Under the pieces are notes generated by a model that searched no databases, was not told the origin of the DNA, and saw only the letters and a program-made list of their open reading frames with translations. A DNA stretch of 64,000 nucleotides from contig CAWCIV010000001.1 of assembly GCA_963795805.1 (NCBI GenBank), positions 62,001 to 126,000 on the forward strand, written 5' to 3'. Source of the DNA: JALYYC01 sp963795805. GTDB lineage: Bacteria; Chloroflexota; Dormibacteria; CF-121. A program made the position numbers and the translations under genes. Below are positions 43,894 through 51,433 of this stretch, one piece after another; the stretch's first letter is position 1, and the number at the start of each line of letters is the position of its first letter.

Positions 43894-46743
43894 TCAGCCG
43901 GGGTGCTCAGCGGCGTACTGCTCTTTGGACTCTCGTGCCTTCCGCTTCGTAAAGCGTCCGACCGCCTCATGGATCGCGAGACCCTGGCCCTGGTCCCGCA
44001 TGTCGAAATGCATCACATCCCCGTAGGCGGCGCCCCAGGACATCTGCATGCCTTCGACGAGTTCTTTGGACAGATCCATGAATCCGCTCTTCTGGATGAC
44101 CTCGCGTTGGGATTTCTTCGTCCGCTGCCAGAGCCTGGTCACGGTCTCGAGATCCGACTTGATGACGGCCCGGGCGGCGGTGCTGTCGAGGCCGGCCCAG
44201 GGGGCGTCCTTCGCCGCGGCCAATCGCTGCTCGAGCGTTGGCGTACTCGGGTCATGGCTGGCCGCGGTGTCATCGAGGTAGCCGAGGTACTTGACGAGCA
44301 CCTGGTTGACCCGGTTCAGGTCGTCGTATTGCATGTTGGACTGGTATGCGACCGGTGAGCCGGTGATCAGTTGGCCGGCTCGCGCGAGCACCGCTTTCTC
44401 GTCACTCCCGTGAGTCCCGATAAAGGGATTCGCCGTGTAGTTGACATCGAGCGCGAGCCCAAACAGATGCATCGAAACGGCGGCGCTCGTCGGATGATCC
44501 CGGGCCCCGATGATGTCCTCGTGGCGCAACTTGAGCGCGTCGCCGGCAGCCGCGGGACTCTTGTCGGGGCCTCCATACTTGTCGACGAGGCGAGCTTCGA
44601 TCGTCCGCAGATGTTCGGCTAAATCCGTATGGATGGGATCGCGTACCGGGCGGCCCAGGAATTGGACGCCTGACGTGAAGCTGCCGTACCAGGCCTTCGG
44701 ATCGATTTTCGCGTCCGTCAGAATCTCGGCGCAGAAGCTGGCGGGATCCTCCTTGATCTGAGCCATGCCTGGCGATTTCTTGGTCCCCTTTTGCCCCTTG
44801 ACCACGACGATCGCTTCGGTACTGAGCGCAAAGTGCTCCTTCTTGAAATCGTCCGCCTTCTTCTTCTCTGCGCCGGCCGGAGCGTCGGGCTTGGCGACCG
44901 CCGGCGATGGTCCGGCAGCGGCGGCGCTGCCCGCATGGTCTCCGCCGGCTGACGAGCCCGAGGAGGGCTTGATCTCGAGATGCATCCCAGGATCCTTCGG
45001 CCAGGGAATGAAGGTGCTGACGCGCTTCCCGACCTCGGCCGCCGCCGCCGCCGCGAACGCCTGGCGGGCCTTCGTCCCTCCGAGCGAACCTGGTCCCACA
45101 TCAAAGACGTTGAGGACGTGGAAGTCGCCACAGTGCCTCGAGACTTTCGAAGGGCCGATCTCCACGATGCGATCGCGCATGCCGTCCTGGATCTCGGCCG
45201 GCGACTTCTCTGCCTCGACCAACTCCTCATAGGTGTCGATGACCTTCCGTCCGTTCGGGCCGTAGAGGGCACGCTGGGCGTCGACCCCAACGCCGACCAG
45301 GTTCTGGTACATCGCGCGCGCCTGGTCGTCGGCCGACCGCGCCGTGCTGGTGATCGTCGCCTTTGACAGGCCGGCGGTCTTGAGGATGTCTTTCAGGATC
45401 GCGAGGGAGGAGCCGGCCACGGCCTCGCTCCTGGCGTTTGAACCGAAGGCGATGACAGGCTCGGCGGCGGTCGTCGGCGTGACCGCGGGTTTGGTCGCCG
45501 GCGCCAACCCTGAACGCCTGTGCCCGACCGGCCGCCTGCCCGCCGCCGGTTTGACGGCGGCCGCGGTCGATGCCGGAGTCGATCGCGGGCCCACGCCGGC
45601 GCCGCCACCCATTGCCGCCGGCAGGGCTCCAACCGCCTGCTGCAGATGCCCCTCGGCCACCACCGTGAAGTGATCGCCCTTGTCTTCGACGTTGAACTGG
45701 TAATTCGCCGCCAGCAGTTGACGGATCTCGTCGTAATGCAAGCCGGTCGCGTGCTGCAGGGCCTCCGCATGCTGGGCGATCCAGCCCCCCTCCCCATGGA
45801 CGGCATCGCGCAACTCGCGAAACCGCTTCCGGTAGCCGTTGTTGCTGCCGGCGAATCCGACGAACCGGAAGCCCTTGTCCTGGAGAAACTGCCGCTGTGC
45901 TCGGTACGCCTGTTCGGCGGCCGCGGGATTGGCGCCGGACGGTGGGGCAAGGGCCTGCAGCTCGGCCACATCAGCCTTGAGCTTTCCTCCAAGGAGTGCC
46001 TTGTAGCGGTCGAGGTCGCCGTGGATACTCTCGAAGGCGAACATCGCGGCAACTTTCTTGCCTTTGGCGGCGGCCTTCGCATCGAATCCGCCGCCGCTGT
46101 GGGCTGAGAGGGCAACCCTGCCGGCCGACGCGCCGGTGGGCAGCTGGCCCGCACCGACCAGGCGAGCGACGGTTTCGGTGGCCAGCGTATCCGTGTCGAA
46201 CCCGCCGAAGTCGACCGTGTAGGTCTTCTCTCCGGCTGGAATGGTCTTTCCAATCGGAAGCACGGCGATCATGCGGGAGCCCGGGTTCTGCAGTTGTGCC
46301 GCCATGTTGTATTCGGGAGGGATCTCCCGTTTCCGCAACATGTGCTCGTAGTTGTGCCCTTTGATGGTCGAGATTCCGTGCAGCTGCAGGAGGATCGAAA
46401 CCGCTCCGGCGCCTGAGGCCAGCACGCTCGGTGGAACCAGTGCCACCAGATCGACCGGCCGCTTGCCGCCGGCCGCCACTTTCTCGAGCAGCACTGGCTC
46501 TGCCACCTGACTCGCCGGTGCGGCCAGGCGGGCGTCGCCGACCAGGGCTCTAGCCACTGCCGGCTCGGTCTTTCCGAGCAGCAGGGCCTGGACGGCGGCA
46601 TTGCCCGCATCGCGCTGTAGGTCCAGGATGGTGCGTTCGAAACTGGCCGTGCGGGCGGTCGACCCTGTCCCGCGCACGGCCTTCCGCGAACGGCTTGACG
46701 CGGCAGCCTTGAGCGTGGGACGCGCGGCCGGGGAACTGGCCAT
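43894..46743 (-). CDS. Large multidomain protein with eCIS-cargo-like N-terminus and two M15-like regions
   Basis: A 949-residue protein without a signal peptide, start MASSPAARPTLKAA after GAGGG. Residues 30-60 contain TILDLQRDAGNAAVQALLLG, the L-Q-R-x-A-G-N-A-A-V motif found at the N-termini of proteins encoded with extracellular contractile injection systems (eCIS). Residues 90-350 form an unknown domain with hydrolase-like text (GRVALSAHSGGGFDAK). Residues 440-620 have SRHCGDFHVLNVFDVGPGSL and a later MHLEI, resembling the S-x-H...D...H pattern of M15 D,D-peptidases. Residues 690-930 repeat that pattern more clearly: SMHLFGLALDVNYTANPFIG, then YGDVMHFDMRD. A linker rich in Ala, Pro and Lys separates them. 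It may act on peptidoglycan. No injection-system genes are in the window, so delivery is speculation. Confidence 0.6.
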   Translation of the reverse strand: MASSPAARPTLKAAASSRSRKAVRGTGSTARTASFERTILDLQRDAGNAAVQALLLGKTEPAVARALVGDARLAAPASQVAEPVLLEKVAAGGKRPVDLVALVPPSVLASGAGAVSILLQLHGISTIKGHNYEHMLRKREIPPEYNMAAQLQNPGSRMIAVLPIGKTIPAGEKTYTVDFGGFDTDTLATETVARLVGAGQLPTGASAGRVALSAHSGGGFDAKAAAKGKKVAAMFAFESIHGDLDRYKALLGGKLKADVAELQALAPPSGANPAAAEQAYRAQRQFLQDKGFRFVGFAGSNNGYRKRFRELRDAVHGEGGWIAQHAEALQHATGLHYDEIRQLLAANYQFNVEDKGDHFTVVAEGHLQQAVGALPAAMGGGAGVGPRSTPASTAAAVKPAAGRRPVGHRRSGLAPATKPAVTPTTAAEPVIAFGSNARSEAVAGSSLAILKDILKTAGLSKATITSTARSADDQARAMYQNLVGVGVDAQRALYGPNGRKVIDTYEELVEAEKSPAEIQDGMRDRIVEIGPSKVSRHCGDFHVLNVFDVGPGSLGGTKARQAFAAAAAAEVGKRVSTFIPWPKDPGMHLEIKPSSGSSAGGDHAGSAAAAGPSPAVAKPDAPAGAEKKKADDFKKEHFALSTEAIVVVKGQKGTKKSPGMAQIKEDPASFCAEILTDAKIDPKAWYGSFTSGVQFLGRPVRDPIHTDLAEHLRTIEARLVDKYGGPDKSPAAAGDALKLRHEDIIGARDHPTSAAVSMHLFGLALDVNYTANPFIGTHGSDEKAVLARAGQLITGSPVAYQSNMQYDDLNRVNQVLVKYLGYLDDTAASHDPSTPTLEQRLAAAKDAPWAGLDSTAARAVIKSDLETVTRLWQRTKKSQREVIQKSGFMDLSKELVEGMQMSWGAAYGDVMHFDMRDQGQGLAIHEAVGRFTKRKARESKEQYAAEHPG

Positions 46744-46884
46744 GGAATACCCTCCGGACTCGTCTGGTTGCTCCCCAGCTTCGCCCTCGCCACGGCAATC
46801 GGCAAGTTGCTCCCGCGCAGTCATTGGGGATCGAGTCCGTGCCCCTTCGGGCATCCGGAGCCACGGTCGATTCGACCGGGACCG

Positions 46885-46912
46885 TTGACATATGCCGATA
46901 TGGGTATATAAT
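46885..46912 (+). promoter_or_regulatory. Consensus promoter with embedded ArsR-type operator
   Basis: TTGACA (46885-46890), a 16-base spacer, TATAAT (46907-46912). The inverted repeat CATAT-GCCG-ATATG (46889-46902) lies between the boxes. The ATG of the ArsR gene is only seven bases after the -10 box, so the transcript should be leaderless or nearly so. Confidence 0.75.
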
Positions 46913-46918
46913 GCTGGC

Positions 46919-47272
46919 ATGGCACGAGCGGCGACGACAGCCGATGCGTTCAACGCGGTCGCGGAGCCCAGGCGCCGGGAGATCCTGGACCTCCTGGCCG
47001 GCGGGGAGCGGCCGGTGAACGACCTGGTGGAGATGCTCGGGCTGGCGCAGCCACAGGTCTCCAAGCACCTGCGGGTCCTGCGTGAGGTCGGCGTGGTGGA
47101 CGTGCGGGTGGAAGGCCGCCAGCGGGTGTACGCGTTGAACGGGCCGGCGCTGAAGCCGATCCATGACTGGGTGAAGAACTACGAGCGCTCGTGGTCGGAA
47201 CGGTTCGATGAGTTGGATGTCGTACTGGAAGAATTGAAGTCTGAGGAGGACACAAATGACCGTGGCAAGTAG
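46919..47272 (+). CDS. ArsR-family winged-helix repressor
   Basis: A 117-residue regulator: FNAVAEPRRREILDLLAGGE, then VNDLVEMLGLAQPQVSKHLR (recognition helix) and LREVGVVDVRVEGRQRVYAL (wing), with GPALKPIHDWVKNYERSW after it. No metal-binding cysteines. The start MARAATT is chosen because the -10 box lies seven bases upstream; an ATG at 46892 would fall inside the promoter. The gene overlaps the following SRPBCC gene by 17 bases. A palindrome within the promoter is its probable operator. Confidence 0.9.
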   Translation: MARAATTADAFNAVAEPRRREILDLLAGGERPVNDLVEMLGLAQPQVSKHLRVLREVGVVDVRVEGRQRVYALNGPALKPIHDWVKNYERSWSERFDELDVVLEELKSEEDTNDRGK

Positions 47273-47741
47273 CAAGAAGGCGACCGTGACGCTTCCGTCG
47301 GATACGCAGATCCTGATCACCCGCGAATTCGAGGCGCCGAAGCACCTCGTGTACAAGGCGTGGACCACGCCCGAGCTGGTGGCGCGGTGGTGGAGTGGCC
47401 AGCGCGGCACCACGACGAGCGCCGAGATCGATCTACGGGTCGGCGGCAAGTGGCGCTACGTGATGGTGGCCAACGGCGGGTTCGAGGTTGGCTTCCACGG
47501 CGAGTTCAGGGAGATCGTGCCGAACGAGCGGATCGTCTCGACCGAGGTCTACGAGGGCGCGCCCGACGGAGAGGGGATCAATACGCTGACGCTAACCGAG
47601 AAGAACGGACGGACAACATTGACGAACCTGATGCAGCTCCCCGATAAGGAAACGCGCGATACCGTGATCAACTCGGGCATGGAAGGCGGCATGCAGGAGT
47701 CGTTCGCTCTCCTCGAGGAAGTCGCCATCTCCCTTCGCTAA
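47256..47741 (+). CDS. SRPBCC/AHSA1-like protein
   Basis: A 161-residue START-like protein. LITREFEAPKHLVYKAWTTP and ELVARWWSGQRGTTTSAEID are the AHSA1 entry motif. LRVGGKWRYVMVANGGFEVG and FHGEFREIVPNERIVSTEVY follow, with GGMQESFALLEEV as the C-terminal helix. Overlap with the ArsR gene shows co-translation. The protein belongs to the same broad group as the one at 28.1 kb, with different sequence, so the two ArsR pairs are not recent copies. Confidence 0.9.
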   Translation: MTVASSKKATVTLPSDTQILITREFEAPKHLVYKAWTTPELVARWWSGQRGTTTSAEIDLRVGGKWRYVMVANGGFEVGFHGEFREIVPNERIVSTEVYEGAPDGEGINTLTLTEKNGRTTLTNLMQLPDKETRDTVINSGMEGGMQESFALLEEVAISLR

Positions 47742-47759
47742 CCAGGCATCACGACAGGC

Positions 47760-47793
47760 AGAGGGGCCATCGGACGCGATCCGGTGGCCCTCT
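47760..47793. terminator. Strong hairpin between convergent operons
   Basis: AGAGGGGCCATCGGA and TCCGGTGGCCCTCT can pair over about 14 bp with one bulge, around a CGCGA loop. There is no T-tract, so termination activity is only likely. It lies between the SRPBCC gene and the end of homoserine dehydrogenase. Confidence 0.5.
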
Positions 47794-47820
47794 GAGCGTG
47801 GCCTCTAGTTCGTGGCCGCG

Positions 47821-48885
47821 CTATTGAAGACCCTGCATCGGCTCGCCGGCTAGCGGTTTGGCTGCCGGGTACGGTTCCTCCGGGGCGAGGGGGACCACGA
47901 GCGCCGCGGGCGTCCCGGCCAGGGAGGCCAGCAGGCTGCCGGCGGAGGCCGGGATGTCGCGGGCGGCGCGGATGAGGTCGGCGACCACGCCGCTCGCGGC
48001 CGCATCGGGGCCGGCGCCCAGGCCTTTGAAATAGAGCGGACCCGCCCAGGTCGCATCGACCATGATGCCGTTGTCGGGCCCATCCACCTGCGCCAGCGGA
48101 TCGGCGTCAGGGACAAGTCGAGGCCGGACGTCGGCCGCGATGCGATAGTCCTGGTCGACGGCGGCCGCCACCAGCTTGACGACCTTTCCCGACTCGCGGG
48201 CTGCCTGGAGTTGCGTTGCATCCAGATCGCGGATGCCAGCGCGGGTAATGGCCGCCGGGTCGATGCGCCGGTGGAAGGCCAGCATGATGAGGATCGCCAG
48301 CTTGGCGGCCGGGTCGTGGGCGTCGACGTCGGCGCTCGGGTCCGCCTCGGCGAGACCTTCGCGCTGGGCGTTGGCGAGCGCATCGCTATAGGCGGCGCCG
48401 CGCGCCATCGCGTGGAGCATGGCGTTGGTGGTGCCGTTCAGGATGCCGGTAATGGCATCAATGCGATCCGACCCGAGCGTCTCGGCCAGGGTCTCGATGA
48501 TCGGAATCGCGCTCGCGACCGAGGCCTCGAACCGCAGCGGGCCGAGCCGCGCCAGGTCGGGCCCATGCGCGGCGATCACCTGCTTGTTGGCGGTGATCAC
48601 CTGGCGGCCGCTGGTCAGCGATTGTTCGATGTAGGCGCGGGCCGGATCGAGGCCGCCGATCAACTCGATCACGGCATCGAGATCGTCGCGGGCGAGCAGC
48701 GGCTGCGGCTTGACGAGCGCGACCGGGGCGGTCCTGCCTTCCGGATGCCGGACGCCGATCGCCGCGAGAACGATCGGGCGACCGGCGGCTCGGGTGATCC
48801 GGTCGGCATCCTGCGTCAGCCGCGTCACCAGGGCGCCGCCAACGTGTCCGAGGCCGAGGAGGCCGACGCGGAAGGCGGCTGCCAT
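47821..48885 (-). CDS. hom: Homoserine dehydrogenase (short form, no ACT domain)
   Basis: A 354-residue enzyme catalysing aspartate semialdehyde to homoserine with NAD(P)H. The Rossmann loop is VGLLGLGHVGGALV. VITANKQVIAAHGPDLARLG follows, and GILNGTTNAMLHAMARGAAY is the catalytic-domain signature. EADPSADVDAHDPAAKLAIL carries the substrate-binding acidic residues and lysine. It lacks the C-terminal ACT domain that gives threonine feedback in the longer form. The start MAAAFRV at 48885 is 26 bases from the divergent threonine synthase start. Together they cover the homoserine and threonine steps (homoserine kinase is not in the window). Confidence 0.9.
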   Translation of the reverse strand: MAAAFRVGLLGLGHVGGALVTRLTQDADRITRAAGRPIVLAAIGVRHPEGRTAPVALVKPQPLLARDDLDAVIELIGGLDPARAYIEQSLTSGRQVITANKQVIAAHGPDLARLGPLRFEASVASAIPIIETLAETLGSDRIDAITGILNGTTNAMLHAMARGAAYSDALANAQREGLAEADPSADVDAHDPAAKLAILIMLAFHRRIDPAAITRAGIRDLDATQLQAARESGKVVKLVAAAVDQDYRIAADVRPRLVPDADPLAQVDGPDNGIMVDATWAGPLYFKGLGAGPDAAASGVVADLIRAARDIPASAGSLLASLAGTPAALVVPLAPEEPYPAAKPLAGEPMQGLQ

Positions 48886-48911
48886 CGCCGGGCCATTGTA
48901 GGGCAGGTACG

Positions 48912-49982
48912 ATGCAGCGCATGGCAAGGGACGGTGTGATCGCGCGGTATGCGGCCTACCTGCCGGTCAGCGCCACGACGCCGCACGTCACGCTGGGGGA
49001 GGGCTCCACGCCCCTGGTCCGGTCATCCCGCATCGGGCCGGCGCTCGGGCTGTCGCGCCTGTATTTCAAATACGAGGGACTGAATCCAACCGGGTCATTC
49101 AAAGATCGCGGCATGGCGGTGGCCGTGGCGAAAGCGCTCGAGGCTGGCGCCACCACGCTGCTCTGCGCATCGACCGGCAACACGAGCGCATCGGCGGCGG
49201 CCTATGCGGCGCACTATGGGTTGAAGGCCCTGGTCCTGATGCCCGCCGGCGGCGTGGCAGCCGGGAAGGTGGCGCAGGCGCTCGCGTACGGTGCGACGAT
49301 GATCCCGGTCCGCAGCTCCTTCGACGTCGCCCTGGGCCTGGTCCGCGAGCTCGCCGGCCAGCCAGGGTTTGCCCTGGTGAACTCGGTCAACCCATTCCGT
49401 CTCGAAGGTCAGAAGACCGCGGCCTTCGAGGTGGTCGAGGACCTGGGGGAGAGCCCGGCGCGGGTGTTCATTCCGGTCGGCAATGCCGGAAATATCACGG
49501 CGTACTGGCGCGGATTTCGCGAGTTTCAGGGCCGCAGCGGCGGACGATGCCCGCGCATGCACGGCGCGCAGGCCGAAGGCGCGGCTCCCCTCGTGTCGGG
49601 GAAACCGGTGGCGCGACCGAGGACCGCCGCATCGGCGATCCGGATCGGCAACCCCGCGTCATGGGCGAGCGCGATCGAGGCACGCGACGAATCGGGCGGC
49701 ACGATCGAGGCGGTCACCGACGACGAGATCCTCGCCGCGCATCGCCGTCTCTCGATGGAGGAGGGCCTGCTGGCCGAGCCGGCCTCGGCGGCAGGTGTCG
49801 CGCTGTTGATCAAGAAGGTCGCGACCGGCCAGCTTGCTGAAGACGAGACCATCGTCTGCATCCTGACCGGCCAGGGCCTCAAGGATCCGAAGGCGATGAC
49901 GCGGGGGCTCGCGATGCCCCCAGTTGTCGAGCCGACCATCGAGGCGGTCCGAAAGGCGATGGGCTCCCGGCCGGTACGTTAG
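48912..49982 (+). CDS. thrC: Threonine synthase, PLP-dependent (class without zinc ribbon)
   Basis: A 356-residue fold-type II PLP enzyme converting O-phosphohomoserine to threonine. ARYAAYLPVSATTPHVTLGE is the N-terminus, then GEGSTPLV. LNPTGSFKDRGMAVAVAKAL holds the PLP lysine. CASTGNTSASAAAYAAHYGL is the cofactor phosphate/asparagine loop, and IPVGNAGNITAYWRGF is the phosphate-binding glycine loop. It is divergent from homoserine dehydrogenase. A second, longer threonine synthase under a SAM riboswitch lies at 61.5 kb. An ATG at 48921 is an alternative start. Confidence 0.9.
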   Translation: MQRMARDGVIARYAAYLPVSATTPHVTLGEGSTPLVRSSRIGPALGLSRLYFKYEGLNPTGSFKDRGMAVAVAKALEAGATTLLCASTGNTSASAAAYAAHYGLKALVLMPAGGVAAGKVAQALAYGATMIPVRSSFDVALGLVRELAGQPGFALVNSVNPFRLEGQKTAAFEVVEDLGESPARVFIPVGNAGNITAYWRGFREFQGRSGGRCPRMHGAQAEGAAPLVSGKPVARPRTAASAIRIGNPASWASAIEARDESGGTIEAVTDDEILAAHRRLSMEEGLLAEPASAAGVALLIKKVATGQLAEDETIVCILTGQGLKDPKAMTRGLAMPPVVEPTIEAVRKAMGSRPVR

Positions 49983-50052
49983 CGGTCGCCAGGCGCGTTA
50001 CGCGCTGAACTCGTGGCGAATTTTCGCCTTACGACAGACAGCTGTCGCGACC

Positions 50053-51279
50053 ATGCGTCAGGATGAAAGCATGGCCGCGGCAGGCGATCGTTGCGAGACT
50101 CCGCTCGACCTGATCCGTCGCGGTTATGAGCGGATGCCAGGCTGGATAGCCGGGCAGCGCGACGAGGAGTGCGGACCGATCGCGATTGAGCTCCAGGAGT
50201 TCCGCGACCGATCCGAGGCGAACTCGGCCGAGGCGCTCCGCCGATTCGAGAAGTCGGGCGGTTGGGCCGGTGACGGATCGCTCAACATGGTCGACTGGTT
50301 GCGAACACACGGCAAGCTCTCCGGCGGGGCGGCGATGGAACGCGTCGCCATCGCCCGGCAGCTTGAGCAGCTGCCCCAGACGGAGAAAGCCTTTCAGCGT
50401 GGTGAGCTTGGCTACGAGCATGTTGCGATCATGAGCCGGACGGCGCAACATGTCGGTCTGGCGGCGGTGCAGGACGCCGAGCCGGCGCTTCTCGAGGCCG
50501 CGAGGGCACAGGATCCCGGGCAGTTCGTGGCCGTCGCCAAAGAGTTCGAGCACAGGGTTGACCAGGCTGCGGCGCTCCTCGAGGTCAATCGGGCGCACGC
50601 CCGCCGATACCTCCATCTGAGTGAGCCGAAGGACGGGCTGGTCCGCCTCGATGGGCTCCTGGATGCCGAGGGCGGCGCGACGCTCAAGACGGCCCTGGAT
50701 CAATTGATGCCCCCGGCTTCTCGGGATGACGACCGGACTGCCGGCCAGCGGCGGGCGGACGCGATGGTCGATCTAGCGGGCAAGGCGCTCTCCGGCAGCA
50801 AGCTCGGCAGCACCGGCGGCCAGCGGCCGCACCTGGTCATCACCGCCAGCGTCGAGGCGCTCGCCGGCGTCAAGGGCGTGGCGCCGGCGCGGATGGAGGG
50901 CGTCGGGCCCATCCCCGCAGAGACGGCGCAACGCCACGCTTGCGACTCGACGGTGAGCTGGCTGGTGGGGAAGGTCGAGTTGGAGAGCGAGACGAGCCAC
51001 GCACATCGGCAGATTCCGCCGTCAATGCGGCGGGCGCTGGTGGCGCGAGATCGGGACTGCGTCTTCCCGGGCTGCCACCGGCCGGCGGGCTGGTGCGACG
51101 GCCATCACCTTCGGTGGTGGACGCACGGCGGCGAGACGAAACTCGACAACCTGGCTCTGATCTGCGGCCGGCACCACCGGATGCTCCACGAAGAAGGCTG
51201 GCAGCTCAGGCGCGGCAATAACGGCGGCTGGACGACGATCCCGCCAGCCCGCGGGAGGCCGCAGTCACGATCCGCCTAA
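50053..51279 (+). CDS. DUF222 / 13E12-type protein with HNH endonuclease domain
   Basis: A 408-residue member of the DUF222-HNH family, abundant in Actinobacteria and some Chloroflexota, often in many copies and of unknown role. Residues 20-320 form the helical DUF222 part (SLNMVDWLRTHGKLSGGAAM, then LDGLLDAEGGATLKTALDQL). The C-terminal HNH nuclease contains RDRDCVFPGCHRPAGWCDGH, then HLRWWTHGGETKLDNLALIC and GRHHRMLHEEGW, giving the H...N...H catalytic set and two zinc-binding cysteine pairs. Starts at 50053 or 50071 are possible, and no good ribosome site decides. The gene lies alone between the threonine synthase and the M50 peptidase. Confidence 0.9.
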   Translation: MRQDESMAAAGDRCETPLDLIRRGYERMPGWIAGQRDEECGPIAIELQEFRDRSEANSAEALRRFEKSGGWAGDGSLNMVDWLRTHGKLSGGAAMERVAIARQLEQLPQTEKAFQRGELGYEHVAIMSRTAQHVGLAAVQDAEPALLEAARAQDPGQFVAVAKEFEHRVDQAAALLEVNRAHARRYLHLSEPKDGLVRLDGLLDAEGGATLKTALDQLMPPASRDDDRTAGQRRADAMVDLAGKALSGSKLGSTGGQRPHLVITASVEALAGVKGVAPARMEGVGPIPAETAQRHACDSTVSWLVGKVELESETSHAHRQIPPSMRRALVARDRDCVFPGCHRPAGWCDGHHLRWWTHGGETKLDNLALICGRHHRMLHEEGWQLRRGNNGGWTTIPPARGRPQSRSA

Positions 51280-51433
51280 GTCGCCCATGAAACGGGCCGC
51301 GGCCGGGCTCGCTTGGGCCGGGCGCGGCGCTCCGACTGGACCTATGTGACAGAGTTCACCGACAGGCTTGACGAGGGCTGCCCGGTCGCGCATAGTCCTC
51401 GCGAGGAGGGAAACTTGAGTTCGAGCCCATCAG

